Shown here piece after piece: positions 16,161 through 24,887 of a stretch of 64,000 nucleotides of DNA (its first letter is position 1; every line of letters begins with the position of its first letter). Made by a program: the position numbers and the translations under genes. The stretch is from Marivivens niveibacter. Lineage in GTDB: Bacteria > Pseudomonadota > Alphaproteobacteria > Rhodobacterales > Rhodobacteraceae. A model generated the notes under the pieces. It was given only the letters and a program-made list of their open reading frames with translations. It had not been told where the DNA came from and made no database searches. The DNA lies in NCBI RefSeq assembly GCF_002150005.2, contig NZ_MSPP01000003.1, positions 494,832 to 558,831 of the forward strand, given 5' to 3'.

Positions 16161-17351
16161 TTATTCGGCAGCAACACCTGCCGAATTTTCCATAACTTCG
16201 GCTGCGGCAGCGGTTAGGGCGCCCGCAACGATGTCGCATTCTTCTAACGTTAGGCGCGCCGGCAAACGTACATCACAGGCGTTCATGAGCATTTCGCGTG
16301 TCTGCGGCAATTCAGGAACATCGCCGATAAATTGCCAGTTCCAATAGGCGCGTGCATTGTCTTGGCTACGGCCAAAGACCTGAACCTTGATCCCGCGTTT
16401 TGCGGCGGCGTCTACGAATGCTTTGACAGAATTGTCGCCCATCCCAACCAGATTGAACTGGATCGAGTCTGGTGCGCGTTCTTCTGGAGCCAGCTTTTCA
16501 GGGACTTGGATCCAGTTGGATTGGTTCAATTGATCGGCAACGTGATCATGGTTGCGGCGACCATCGGTGATGCGGCGTTCAATTTCGGGGATCTGCGCAC
16601 GGATCAACGCAGCGGATAGATTGTTCAGACGCACGTTGTACAGAGGCAGTTTGTTTTGCCAGCGTTCGAATGCTGCCTGCAAACCCATGTTTTTCTTCCA
16701 CATGTGTTCATAGGCGCCGGACATGATCACAGCACGGGCGATCAGGTCGTCATCATCGGTGATCAAAATGCCGCCTTCGCCTGAATTCAGCATCTTATAG
16801 CTTTGGAAACTAAAGCAACCGATCTGGCCCAATGTGCCGATCTTTTTGCCGTGCCATTTGGTGCCTAGGCTGTGCGCTGCATCTTCGACAACTGGGATGC
16901 CAGCTTCATCACAGGCTTCCATGATGGCGTCCATGTCGCTGGTGTGACCGCGCATGTGCGAAATGATTACCGCCTGAACACCTGGGAGTTTGGCGCGGAA
17001 ATCATCCATGTCGATGCGATAGTTGTCGCTGCATTCGCACAGGACAGGCACGCAGTCGGCGTGAACGATCGACGATGGAACAGCTGCAAAGGTGAACGCT
17101 GGGATCATAACGCGGCTATCGCGCGGCAGGCCCAACGCCTTGAGCGAAATAAACAGTGCCGCCGAACAAGACGACACAGCCAGCGCGTATTTTGCGCCCA
17201 TATGTGCCGCGAATTCTTGTTCCAACAACTGGGCAGGGGACCCTTCGTTTGTGTAGCGGAACAAATCGCCAGTCTCTAACAGACGTTTGACTTCGTCCAT
17301 CGCCGAGGCAGGGATTGATTCAGCGTCGTATACGTTTGGTGGTAGGGTCAT
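16161..17351 (-). CDS. DegT/DnrJ/EryC1/StrS-family PLP aminotransferase
   Basis: A 396-aa fold-type I PLP aminotransferase of the DegT family. The PLP lysine is in FSFQSYKMLNSGEGG, the preceding Asp in VVEDAAHSLG, and the cofactor-phosphate segment in SSCSAALFISLKAL. Most relatives make amino-sugars, but no sugar-nucleotide genes are near. It sits at the 3' end of a block of gamma-glutamyl-amine genes, so transamination of an amine or amino acid is plausible. An 80-bp gap with a hairpin overlapping its ribosome-binding region separates it from the oxidase gene. Confidence 0.88.
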   Translation of the reverse strand: MTLPPNVYDAESIPASAMDEVKRLLETGDLFRYTNEGSPAQLLEQEFAAHMGAKYALAVSSCSAALFISLKALGLPRDSRVMIPAFTFAAVPSSIVHADCVPVLCECSDNYRIDMDDFRAKLPGVQAVIISHMRGHTSDMDAIMEACDEAGIPVVEDAAHSLGTKWHGKKIGTLGQIGCFSFQSYKMLNSGEGGILITDDDDLIARAVIMSGAYEHMWKKNMGLQAAFERWQNKLPLYNVRLNNLSAALIRAQIPEIERRITDGRRNHDHVADQLNQSNWIQVPEKLAPEERAPDSIQFNLVGMGDNSVKAFVDAAAKRGIKVQVFGRSQDNARAYWNWQFIGDVPELPQTREMLMNACDVRLPARLTLEECDIVAGALTAAAAEVMENSAGVAAE

Positions 17352-17353
17352 TT

Positions 17354-17387
17354 TAGGTTTCCCGAAAACTGCTTTCGGAAACGCCTA
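17354..17387 (-). promoter_or_regulatory. Hairpin covering the ribosome-binding region of the aminotransferase gene
   Basis: On the minus strand a hairpin (TAGG, TTTCC, GAAA arms with two small bulges, loop GCAGT) ends 2 nt before the ATG. Its 3' arm contains the only Shine-Dalgarno-like sequence (GGGA). It could lower or regulate translation relative to the upstream oxidase gene. Confidence 0.35.
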
Positions 17388-17433
17388 ACATATTTTGTAT
17401 GACAAATCTATGAATGCGTTAACCATTTAGCAA

Positions 17434-18732
17434 TTAAATGCCGATCCGGTCCCGCAGCGAAAACCACGCCATTGCCAGTGGCAGCATAGCGCTTTTTCCA
17501 TAGGGGCCTAATGGCATCGGCCATTGGGGAAAGGACGATAGGGTTTCGAACCGGCTTGCTTGTCCTGCGACCGCTTCGGCCATGACGCGGCCAGCTAGGC
17601 CCGCCAGTGCAACGCCGTGTCCAGAATAGCCGCCTGCTGACAAGACATTAGGCGCGATGCGGCGCACAACAGGCAAACGGTTGACCGAAATGCCCAAGGT
17701 GCCGCCCCATACGTGTCTGAACGGCACATGGGCGATTTGCGGGAACATTTCCCCCATGCGTTTGTGCAATGCACTGCCCATATCCGCAGGGAACTTGAGT
17801 GAATAATTTGCGCGGCCCCCAAACAGCAAACGCCCGTCATGTGTCATGCGAAAATAGTTCACGACATTTGAAGAATCGCAGACGGCGATATCATCACGAA
17901 TAACCGCAGCTTGATCGCCCAACGGCTCGGTCGCGCCGATGAAACTGTTCACAGGCATGACGCGCGCATCGTTCGCGCGCGCAAGTCCGCGTATGTAACC
18001 GTTTCCTGCTAGAATTACATGATTAGCCGTCAGGACAGATTGCGGCGTGGTCAGCTTGACCTTAGCGCCATGTTCAATCGCGGTAACCGGGGTGGTTTCG
18101 GATATCTGTGCACCCAGCGCCTCGGCCCGATAGGCGAGTGCGATGACATATCGCAGCGGATGCACATGACCCGCACGCATATTCAGTGTGCCGCCCTGAT
18201 ACAGGTTTGTTTTGACTAGATCGCGGAACGCGTCCCGATCCAAAACTGTCGTACGGTGGTCTGGATAGTGTTTATCCATATGGTCGATCAGCCGGCGTTC
18301 GTCGTCCAGATCGTCGGCTGAAATATCCCCATGCGCGATGCCATTTTTGAACATCGCATCAGGGGCGTGGTCGGCGCAAAAACCTGCGACCATATCGGTC
18401 GCTTCATGAGCCAGCGCCCATAACGATTGAGCCGTCTCGCGCCCCAATCGTTTTTCGATCCAGAGTTGAGATTTGTTGAAATCGCTGCCCACCTGACCGC
18501 CGTTACGCCCAGACGCGCCCCAGCCCGCGCGGTGTGCGTCGACCACCGCCACAGACAGGCCCAGTTCGCGCAGGGTGATTGCAGCATTTAGTCCTGTGAA
18601 CCCCGCGCCAACAATCGCAACGTCAACGGACGTGTCCTGTTCCAGCGCCGCGCGGGGCCCTGGTAGGTCGGTGGTTGCCGCGTACCACGATTTGGGAAAT
18701 TCCCCGACGGCGTCGTTGCGGTACAGCGGCAT
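17434..18732 (-). CDS. FAD-dependent amine oxidoreductase, PuuB-like
   Basis: A 432-aa D-amino-acid-oxidase-fold flavoprotein. The Rossmann GxGxxG is at about 42-47 (VAIVGAGFTGLNAA), followed by GASGRNGGQVG, a signature of the PuuB/OrdL group. PuuB oxidises gamma-glutamyl-putrescine to the aldehyde. Its ATG overlaps the glutamine-synthetase-like stop by 1 nt (TGATG), so it is coupled to a ligase that would make its substrate. The actual amine could be putrescine or another primary amine. The C-terminal FAD segment SAGGYSGHGVALAG is intact. Confidence 0.9.
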   Translation of the reverse strand: MPLYRNDAVGEFPKSWYAATTDLPGPRAALEQDTSVDVAIVGAGFTGLNAAITLRELGLSVAVVDAHRAGWGASGRNGGQVGSDFNKSQLWIEKRLGRETAQSLWALAHEATDMVAGFCADHAPDAMFKNGIAHGDISADDLDDERRLIDHMDKHYPDHRTTVLDRDAFRDLVKTNLYQGGTLNMRAGHVHPLRYVIALAYRAEALGAQISETTPVTAIEHGAKVKLTTPQSVLTANHVILAGNGYIRGLARANDARVMPVNSFIGATEPLGDQAAVIRDDIAVCDSSNVVNYFRMTHDGRLLFGGRANYSLKFPADMGSALHKRMGEMFPQIAHVPFRHVWGGTLGISVNRLPVVRRIAPNVLSAGGYSGHGVALAGLAGRVMAEAVAGQASRFETLSSFPQWPMPLGPYGKSAMLPLAMAWFSLRDRIGI

Positions 18733-20093
18733 CAGACGTTCAGCAGCAGGTGTTCACGTTCCCAAGGAGAGATCACTTGCAGGAACTCTTCGTATTCCGA
18801 CCGTTTGACGATGGAATATACGCGGGCGAATTCTGGTCCTAGCACTTCGTGCAGTGCGGTTGCTTCGTCGAATATTTCCAACGCCTCGCCCATAACGCGG
18901 GGCAGATCGTTTTCACTGTCCTCGTAGGCGTCGCCTTTGAATGACGGGCCTGCACGGTGTTCTTCCATCAGGCCCAGATAGCCACAGGCCAGCGATGCGG
19001 CGATGCCCAGATAGGGGTTGCAATCCATGCCCGCCAAACGGTTTTCGACGCGGCGTGATTGCGGACCAGACAGCGGCACGCGAATGCCCGTCGTGCGGTT
19101 GTCGCGACCCCAATTCAGGTTAATCGGCGCTGCGTGATCGCGCACGTAACGGCGATAGCTGTTCACATATGGCGCAAGCACGGCGATGGCTGGCGGCAGA
19201 TATTTCTGCATACCGCCGATAAAATGGTAGAACGCATCGGTTTCCCCACCCTGCGGTCCAGAGAATATATTTTCGCCCGTTTCGATATCCATCACCGAAT
19301 GGTGGATGTGCATCGCGCTGCCGGGTTCGTCCGCAATCGGTTTCGCCATAAAGGTCGCGAAACAGTTGTGGCGAATGGCGGCTTCGCGGATCAGGCGTTT
19401 GAAATAGAACACTTCGTCCGCCAGTTTCACGGGGTCGCCGTGGCGAAGGTTGATTTCCAACTGGCCTGCGCCGCCTTCTTGGGTGATGCCATCGATCTCA
19501 AACCCTTGGGCTTCGGCGAAATCGTAGATGTCATCAATCACAGGGCCGAATTCATCGACCGCCGTCATGGAATAGGCCTGACGCGCCGCCGCCGGACGGC
19601 CCGAACGGCCCATCATCGGTTCGATCGATTTGGCAGGGTCCAGATTGCGTGCAACCAGATAGAATTCCATCTCTGGCGCGACCACGGGTTCCCAGCCCTG
19701 TTTGCGATACAGTTCAACCACGCGTTTCAGGATGTTGCGTGGCGCAAATTCGATCGGTTTGCCTTTGCGGTCATAGGCGTCGTGGATCACCTGTAATGTC
19801 CAGTCACCTGTCCATGGTGCGGCGGACGCCGTTTCCATATCTGGTTTCAGGATCATATCGCGTTCGATGAATCCGTCGTCCCCTGCGGCTTCGCCCCATT
19901 CGCCAGTGATTGTCTGGTAAAAGATGCTGTCGGGCAGGTGGAAATATTCCTGTTTCGCGAATTTCGATGCTGGCACCGCTTTGCCGCGGGCAATGCCGGG
20001 CATGTCAGAGATGATGCATTCCACCTCGTCCAGACGATGATCGCCTAGGTATTCATGCACAGCTTCGGGGAGTTTGGATAACCAGTCGGTCAT
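18732..20093 (-). CDS. Glutamine-synthetase-like gamma-glutamyl-amine ligase (PuuA-like), copy 1
   Basis: A 453-aa protein of the glutamine synthetase superfamily, group PuuA/GlnA3. Metal- and ATP-site segments are present (EMEFYLVAR, QLEINLRHGD, AMHIHHSVMD, RRVENRLAGMDCNPYL). Such enzymes join glutamate to an amine using ATP. The N-terminal domain differs from true GlnA. It overlaps the amidotransferase gene by 4 nt upstream and the oxidase by 1 nt downstream, which places it in the same operon. Substrate is inferred only as a primary amine, probably a polyamine. Confidence 0.9.
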   Translation of the reverse strand: MTDWLSKLPEAVHEYLGDHRLDEVECIISDMPGIARGKAVPASKFAKQEYFHLPDSIFYQTITGEWGEAAGDDGFIERDMILKPDMETASAAPWTGDWTLQVIHDAYDRKGKPIEFAPRNILKRVVELYRKQGWEPVVAPEMEFYLVARNLDPAKSIEPMMGRSGRPAAARQAYSMTAVDEFGPVIDDIYDFAEAQGFEIDGITQEGGAGQLEINLRHGDPVKLADEVFYFKRLIREAAIRHNCFATFMAKPIADEPGSAMHIHHSVMDIETGENIFSGPQGGETDAFYHFIGGMQKYLPPAIAVLAPYVNSYRRYVRDHAAPINLNWGRDNRTTGIRVPLSGPQSRRVENRLAGMDCNPYLGIAASLACGYLGLMEEHRAGPSFKGDAYEDSENDLPRVMGEALEIFDEATALHEVLGPEFARVYSIVKRSEYEEFLQVISPWEREHLLLNV

Positions 20094-20776
20094 GCCGTCC
20101 TGTCTTTCTTTTTGAAAAATGCGCCAATGCGGCGGGCCAAGACACCGTTATCGGTGGGGCGGTTCAAATTATCTAGGGCGACCTTTAGCTGATCATCAGG
20201 CACAACGCCCGGACCGCGAGTCGTCGCAAGGCCGTGGATGAAATCGGGGCCGAATTCGGGGTGCGGCTGAACGGTGAAAACGCGGTCGCCGTAGACCAAG
20301 GCTGCGTTTTCGCAGAATGGCGAACTACCAACGGTTTCGGCATCGGCGGGTTTTTCAACCACCTGATCCTGATGCCAAGCGTTCAGCGCGATCTTTTCGC
20401 CGCCGAAATCATATTCGGTGCGGCCCACGGACCAACCGTTTTTGAATTTTTCGACCTTGCCGCCCAATGCTTGGGCAATGATCTGGTGGCCGAAACAAAT
20501 GCCGACTTGCGGAATATCCGCAGCATAGGCGGCGCGGATGAAATCCTCTAGCGGGGGGATGAAAGGATGATCTTCGTAGGCGCCGTGGCGCGACCCTGTG
20601 ATCAGCCAGCCGTCCGCGTCATTCACGCTATCGGGGAATTCCATATCGACGACGTTGTAGGTTTCGAACGTGAAATCCTGTCCACCCAATAGGCGGCGGA
20701 ACAGCGCGTCATAGTCGCCTGTTTCATGAATGATGCTGTCAGGCGCGTGGCCGGTTTGCAAAATGCCGATTTTCAT
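20090..20776 (-). CDS. Class I glutamine amidotransferase-like protein (possible gamma-glutamyl hydrolase)
   Basis: A 228-aa class I amidotransferase domain with its full triad: Cys in VGICFGHQ, and His and Glu in VQPHPEF. No synthase domain is attached. In the Puu pathway a class I domain protein (PuuD) hydrolyses gamma-glutamyl-GABA, and by position this protein could play that part, though its sequence looks closer to GMP-synthase-like amidotransferases. It lies between two glutamine-synthetase-like genes, overlapping one by 4 nt (ATGA) and separated from the other by 4 nt. Confidence 0.87.
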   Translation of the reverse strand: MKIGILQTGHAPDSIIHETGDYDALFRRLLGGQDFTFETYNVVDMEFPDSVNDADGWLITGSRHGAYEDHPFIPPLEDFIRAAYAADIPQVGICFGHQIIAQALGGKVEKFKNGWSVGRTEYDFGGEKIALNAWHQDQVVEKPADAETVGSSPFCENAALVYGDRVFTVQPHPEFGPDFIHGLATTRGPGVVPDDQLKVALDNLNRPTDNGVLARRIGAFFKKKDRTA

Positions 20777-20780
20777 GGGG

Positions 20781-22115
20781 TCACACGGTATCCAGATATA
20801 GGTCCAGCTTTTCCTGTTCGGATAGCTCGCCCAAGTAATGAAGCTCTTGGCGTTTGGTTGCCACCAAATTGTCGATCAACTGACGTGGAAAAATGCGTTC
20901 CGTCATAAAGCTGTTTTCGAAACGGTCGATAGCTTGGGCCCACGTGTCGGGGATCTGCGCCATTTCCTGTTCGTATGCGTTGCCCGAAATCGGGGGCGGG
21001 GGGACCAATTGGTCTTCGATGCCTGTCAGGGCCGACCCCAGTACGGCCGCAAGGAACAGATACGGGTTCACATCGCCGCCAGCAACGCGGTGTTCGATGC
21101 GGCGCGCCTTTAGGCTGCCGCCAGGGACGCGGATCGATGCGGTGCGATTTTCATAGGCCCAGCAGATGCCCGTTGGCGCATGGCTTTCGGGAACCAGACG
21201 GGCATAGCTGTTTTCGTGCGGCGCAAAGATAAGCGCCATATCAGGAATGCCGCGCAGGCAGCCCGCGATGGCATGGCGCAGCATGTCGGTTCCTTCGAAG
21301 GTGTCATTGGCAAAGACGTTGTTGCCGTCTGTGTCCTGTACCGAAAAATGGACGTGTAGGCCGTTCCCTGCGTAATCTTCGTAGGGTTTTGCCATGAATG
21401 ACGCCGCCATGCCGTGTTTGCGGGCCAAGCCGCGTACCAGCATTTTGAACAGATATGCGTCATCGGCGGCCTTTAGGGCGTCTTCGATATGGCAAAGGTT
21501 GATTTCGAACTGGCCGATGCCGACCTCGGAAGTCGCGGCTTCGGTATCGATGTCCATGGCGTCACAGGCATCATACAGGTCGTTGAAAAAGTTATCGAAC
21601 GCATCCAGCGCCCGCAGGGACAGAATTTCACCGCCCATGCGGCGTTTGCCTGAACGGGGGCTTTTTGGTTGTTGGATTTCTTTGCCGCTGTCATCGACCA
21701 GATAGAATTCCATCTCGAACGCAACGACGGGTTTCAGGCCCATTTCGTCATAGCGTTTGACGACTCGAGCCAGCGCGTGACGCGGATCGCCATCGAATGG
21801 CACGCCGTCTTCGGTGAACATCCACAGGGGCAGCAGCGCCGATGGGCTGTCCAGCCACGGCATCGGAACATAACCGCGTTCGGTGGGATACAGAATGCCG
21901 TCGGGGTCGCCGACTTCGAACACCAGTGGGCTGTCTTCGACGTCTTCGCCCCAGATGTCCAAATTCAGCGCGGACTGAGGAAACCGCATGCCGTCTTTTT
22001 CGATTTTTCGGGCAAAACGAACAGGTACGCGTTTGCCGCGCGGTTGCCCGTTTAGATCAGCCGCGCCTGCACGGATGCTGCGGATATGTGTGTTTTCGTC
22101 CAGCCAACTGCTCAT
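20781..22115 (-). CDS. Glutamine-synthetase-like gamma-glutamyl-amine ligase (PuuA-like), copy 2
   Basis: A 444-aa paralogue of the 453-aa ligase in the same operon, with the corresponding motifs EMEFYLVDD, QFEINLCHIED, GLHVHFSVQD and RRIEHRVAGGDVNPYL. The two differ enough that they probably act on different amines or at different steps. It is the first gene after a 162-bp gap downstream of the ABC permeases. That gap carries the 20-bp AT-rich repeat also found before the BCCT transporter, suggesting a regulated internal promoter. Confidence 0.9.
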   Translation of the reverse strand: MSSWLDENTHIRSIRAGAADLNGQPRGKRVPVRFARKIEKDGMRFPQSALNLDIWGEDVEDSPLVFEVGDPDGILYPTERGYVPMPWLDSPSALLPLWMFTEDGVPFDGDPRHALARVVKRYDEMGLKPVVAFEMEFYLVDDSGKEIQQPKSPRSGKRRMGGEILSLRALDAFDNFFNDLYDACDAMDIDTEAATSEVGIGQFEINLCHIEDALKAADDAYLFKMLVRGLARKHGMAASFMAKPYEDYAGNGLHVHFSVQDTDGNNVFANDTFEGTDMLRHAIAGCLRGIPDMALIFAPHENSYARLVPESHAPTGICWAYENRTASIRVPGGSLKARRIEHRVAGGDVNPYLFLAAVLGSALTGIEDQLVPPPPISGNAYEQEMAQIPDTWAQAIDRFENSFMTERIFPRQLIDNLVATKRQELHYLGELSEQEKLDLYLDTV

Positions 22116-22251
22116 TCATCACCTGTTTTGCAGGCCATAGGCAGTCAAAGCGGCGCGTGAATGCGCAGAGTGAACCATGCCCTTGGCCCAAAATATTCCG
22201 ATCCAAATTTTCTGAAACCAGGCCTGTAGCGACCGCGAATGCGGGATGGGC

Positions 22252-22271
22252 CAAATAATTTGATCAAAAAT
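22252..22271. promoter_or_regulatory. 20-bp AT-rich element CAAATAATTTGATCAAAAAT, copy 1
   Basis: This sequence contains the palindrome TTTGATCAAA and lies about 140 bp upstream of the copy-2 ligase start, just 3' of the permease stop. The identical 20 bases occur at 31599-31618 upstream of the BCCT transporter. A second GATCAAATT follows at 22284. A shared regulator-binding site is inferred. Confidence 0.5.
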
Positions 22272-22277
22272 TTTATA

Positions 22278-23084
22278 CTACCGGATCAAATTCAAACGCA
22301 AGCGTAATTTGCCGCGATTTTGCTGGGGCAGGTGACGGTTTAGGCGTGCGTTCACCAAACCGAAAATTCCGATCACAATCAGGGTCAGAATGATGAAATA
22401 ACAGGCAAGGATTGGATAAGGCACGAAGGGGTTAAATGTTTTGTCCGCGAAATAGTTCGCGTAATACAGCGCATCGCCCATCTGCCCGCGCGACGGAAAG
22501 CCCGAGAAAAACACCAGCGTCGTTGCGTGAAACAGAAAGATAGCCTCGTTCGTGTAGCTGGGCCACGCAAGGCGCATCATGGTCGGGAATGTGATGCGGC
22601 GGAATCGTTTCCATCCCGTCATGCCGTATGCGTCGGCGGCCTCAATGTCACCCTTGGGGATCGACATTAGCGCGCCATAGAAAATCTCTGCCGAATAGGC
22701 GGCGGTGTTCAGGAACAGAACGATCACCGCACCCAGCCACGCCGCCGTCAGCCCGCCCAGCGCAGGAACCGCACCTTTGAGCGATACAAAGGCGAAATAA
22801 GCGAAAAAGAATTGGATGAACAACGGCGATCCGCGGAACACGAAAATGAACCATTCCGCGGGTTTGCGGATTAACGGGTTTGCAGACGCTTTGGCAACGG
22901 CCGTACCCACCGCCAAAAAGAAACCCGCCAGCAGTGCAACCGTGCCGAAATACACGTTCCAGATCATGCCCGAACCGATCAGAACGACCTGTTTGCAGAT
23001 CGTGAAATCATCACGTGGCAACAACCGTTCACCAAAGCCCAAGCTGCGCAGGCCGTAATCAGAAATAACGTCCCAACAGGTCAT
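22278..23084 (-). CDS. Polar amino-acid/amine ABC transporter permease (HisM-like)
   Basis: A 268-aa inner-membrane permease of the PAAT family. The cytoplasmic EAA loop that contacts the ATPase is visible (EAADAYGMTGWKRFRRITFP). An N-terminal stretch of about 45 residues precedes the first core helix. Its start overlaps the other permease gene by 4 nt. With that protein it should form the heterodimeric channel for the binding protein encoded upstream. The substrate is probably a basic or polar amino acid or an amine, in view of the downstream gamma-glutamylation genes. Confidence 0.93.
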   Translation of the reverse strand: MTCWDVISDYGLRSLGFGERLLPRDDFTICKQVVLIGSGMIWNVYFGTVALLAGFFLAVGTAVAKASANPLIRKPAEWFIFVFRGSPLFIQFFFAYFAFVSLKGAVPALGGLTAAWLGAVIVLFLNTAAYSAEIFYGALMSIPKGDIEAADAYGMTGWKRFRRITFPTMMRLAWPSYTNEAIFLFHATTLVFFSGFPSRGQMGDALYYANYFADKTFNPFVPYPILACYFIILTLIVIGIFGLVNARLNRHLPQQNRGKLRLRLNLIR

Positions 23085-23977
23085 GCGGCTGCCTTTCTTT
23101 GGGCTTCGCCAGCGGCGGTGGCCTGACCCAAAGTCAGGCGGCGGTTGATACGGTCCAGAACGATTTCAGACAGTTTGGTAAAGCACAGGTAAAACACCAG
23201 CAGAGCGAGGAAATACCACATGCGCCAATCGCCGTGCGGATAGTCGGTGAATTTCGGCGTCTTGGTCGCGCCCAGATCACGGGCCCAGTAAACGATGTCC
23301 TCGATCCCCAGTAGGAACAACAAAGGGGTCGCTTTGATCAGGACCATCCATAGGTTCGACAGACCGGGCAGGGCATAGACCCACATTTGCGGCACCATGA
23401 TACGCCAGAACGTTTGGCGTTCGGTCATGCCATAGGCTTCGCCCGTTTCGATCTGCGCACGCGGGACGGCGCGCATTGCGCCGGTCAGCACGTTGGCCGC
23501 AAAGGCACCGAACACGATGGAAAACGTCAGAACAGCAAGGAAAAACGCATAAGTATCGTGAACCCACGCAGCAGCATTGCCCAAGGGTAGTTTTGCCTCA
23601 GTACAGACGACGAAATCATTGCCCTGACGAATTGGGTCGGTCCAGTCGGGGCATTTCACCTCGTGCCGGATCCATTCGAACAGCTGGTCTAATGCGATGA
23701 CAAAAAATAGGAAGAATGCGATGTCAGGGACGCCGCGGACGATGGCGGTATAGCCTTTGCCGATCCACGATACAGGCGCGATGCGTGACCGCGCGGCCGT
23801 CGCTCCAGCAAACCCGAATGCCAAAGCGGTGGGCGCGGTGATGGCCAGCAGCAATAGCACGGTGCCAAAGGACCAATACATGCTGATGTGTTTGCCTGTG
23901 GTCAGATAGCACGACAGCCATTTGAGGCCTTCGATTGTGCTGGGATCGGAACAATAGCTAAAAATGGTCGCCCCCAT
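23081..23977 (-). CDS. Polar amino-acid/amine ABC transporter permease (HisQ-like)
   Basis: A 298-aa PAAT permease with EAA loop ETGEAYGMTERQTFWRIMVP. An insertion of about 50 residues with two Cys (VKCPDWTDPIRQGNDFVVC) lies in an exported loop between helices, making it longer than usual HisQ proteins. It overlaps the next permease gene by 4 nt and follows the binding-protein gene by 63 bp. Confidence 0.93.
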   Translation of the reverse strand: MGATIFSYCSDPSTIEGLKWLSCYLTTGKHISMYWSFGTVLLLLAITAPTALAFGFAGATAARSRIAPVSWIGKGYTAIVRGVPDIAFFLFFVIALDQLFEWIRHEVKCPDWTDPIRQGNDFVVCTEAKLPLGNAAAWVHDTYAFFLAVLTFSIVFGAFAANVLTGAMRAVPRAQIETGEAYGMTERQTFWRIMVPQMWVYALPGLSNLWMVLIKATPLLFLLGIEDIVYWARDLGATKTPKFTDYPHGDWRMWYFLALLVFYLCFTKLSEIVLDRINRRLTLGQATAAGEAQRKAAA

Positions 23978-24040
23978 CGGGTCTTGTGCGAAACGGGGCG
24001 GAATGATCCGCCCCGTTCGTTTTGGTCAGTTAACCGGCGG

Positions 24041-24766
24041 TTAGAACAGTTCGCCGATTTCCCATTCTTCGATCAGTGCGTTCAGCGAACCGTCGGCTTT
24101 CATCGACTGGATCGCAGCGGTGAATTTGTCGCGCAGTTCGGTGTCCGACTGACGGATACCCATGCCAACGCCGCCACCGATCAGAACGTTTTCGCCGGTG
24201 AATGCCAGATCGGCCTCTGCTTCGGCGAGTGGGGCCAGATATGCGCGGTCAGCCAGAACTGCGTCTGCTTCGCCTGCGCGAACGGCGGCTACGGATTCTT
24301 CTGGTGTTGCGAATTCCAGAACAGTCATGCCTTCGCCAGCGGCATAGGACGCCTGAATGGTCGCTGCCTGTGCTGCGATCACAGCGGACGACAGATCAAC
24401 GTCAGCGTCCGCCAGTGCCAGATAGGCAGATGGATCAGGCTGGGTGTAGTTTTCGGTGAAATCGATCACTTCTAGGCGTTCGTCGGTGATCGACATGCCC
24501 GCGATGATCGCGTCATAGTTGCCCGAAACCAGGTTAGGGATGATCGAATCCCAGTCGTTGGTGACCCATTCACAGGTCAGTTCAGCGCGTGCGCACAGCT
24601 CGTCGCCCAGTGCGCGTTCGAAACCGTCAACTTCGCCAGCGTCGTTGATAAAGTTGTACGGAGGGTAAGCGCCTTCTGTGCCCAGACGGACAACGGAATG
24701 GCCTTCGGCCAGCGCAGCGCCGGCGGTCAGCGCGGTGATCGCGGTGCCTAGAATTAGTTTTTTCAT
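24041..24766 (-). CDS. Periplasmic solute-binding protein, polar amino-acid family
   Basis: A 241-aa family 3 binding protein. The signal peptide MKKLILGTAITALTAGAALA is followed by the ligand-site opening VVRLGTEGAYPPYNF, and the family motif GMSITDERLEVIDFTENY is present. Specificity cannot be read reliably; Lys/Arg/His/ornithine or polyamine-like ligands fit the family. It is separated from the ATPase gene upstream by 121 bp containing a perfect palindrome, so it may have its own promoter for high expression. Confidence 0.93.
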   Translation of the reverse strand: MKKLILGTAITALTAGAALAEGHSVVRLGTEGAYPPYNFINDAGEVDGFERALGDELCARAELTCEWVTNDWDSIIPNLVSGNYDAIIAGMSITDERLEVIDFTENYTQPDPSAYLALADADVDLSSAVIAAQAATIQASYAAGEGMTVLEFATPEESVAAVRAGEADAVLADRAYLAPLAEAEADLAFTGENVLIGGGVGMGIRQSDTELRDKFTAAIQSMKADGSLNALIEEWEIGELF

Positions 24767-24854
24767 CGTTTTCTCCCGAAATTGGTGACCCCGCTAGGGT
24801 CATAGAATCGCCTGATTGGTTCAGGCTTGGGGTTTGTGAGCGTATCGTGACAAA

Positions 24855-24872
24855 ATTGACCTGTTGGTCAAT
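24855..24872. promoter_or_regulatory. Palindrome ATTGACC-TGTT-GGTCAAT upstream of the binding-protein gene
   Basis: Two perfect 7-bp arms, ATTGACC (24855-24861) and GGTCAAT (24866-24872), surround a 4-bp spacer between the ABC ATPase and binding-protein genes. The size and symmetry suit a dimeric regulator. The TTGACC/TTGACA-like arm could also be part of a -35 element. Confidence 0.45.
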
Positions 24873-24887
24873 CGATTTCACGAACCG

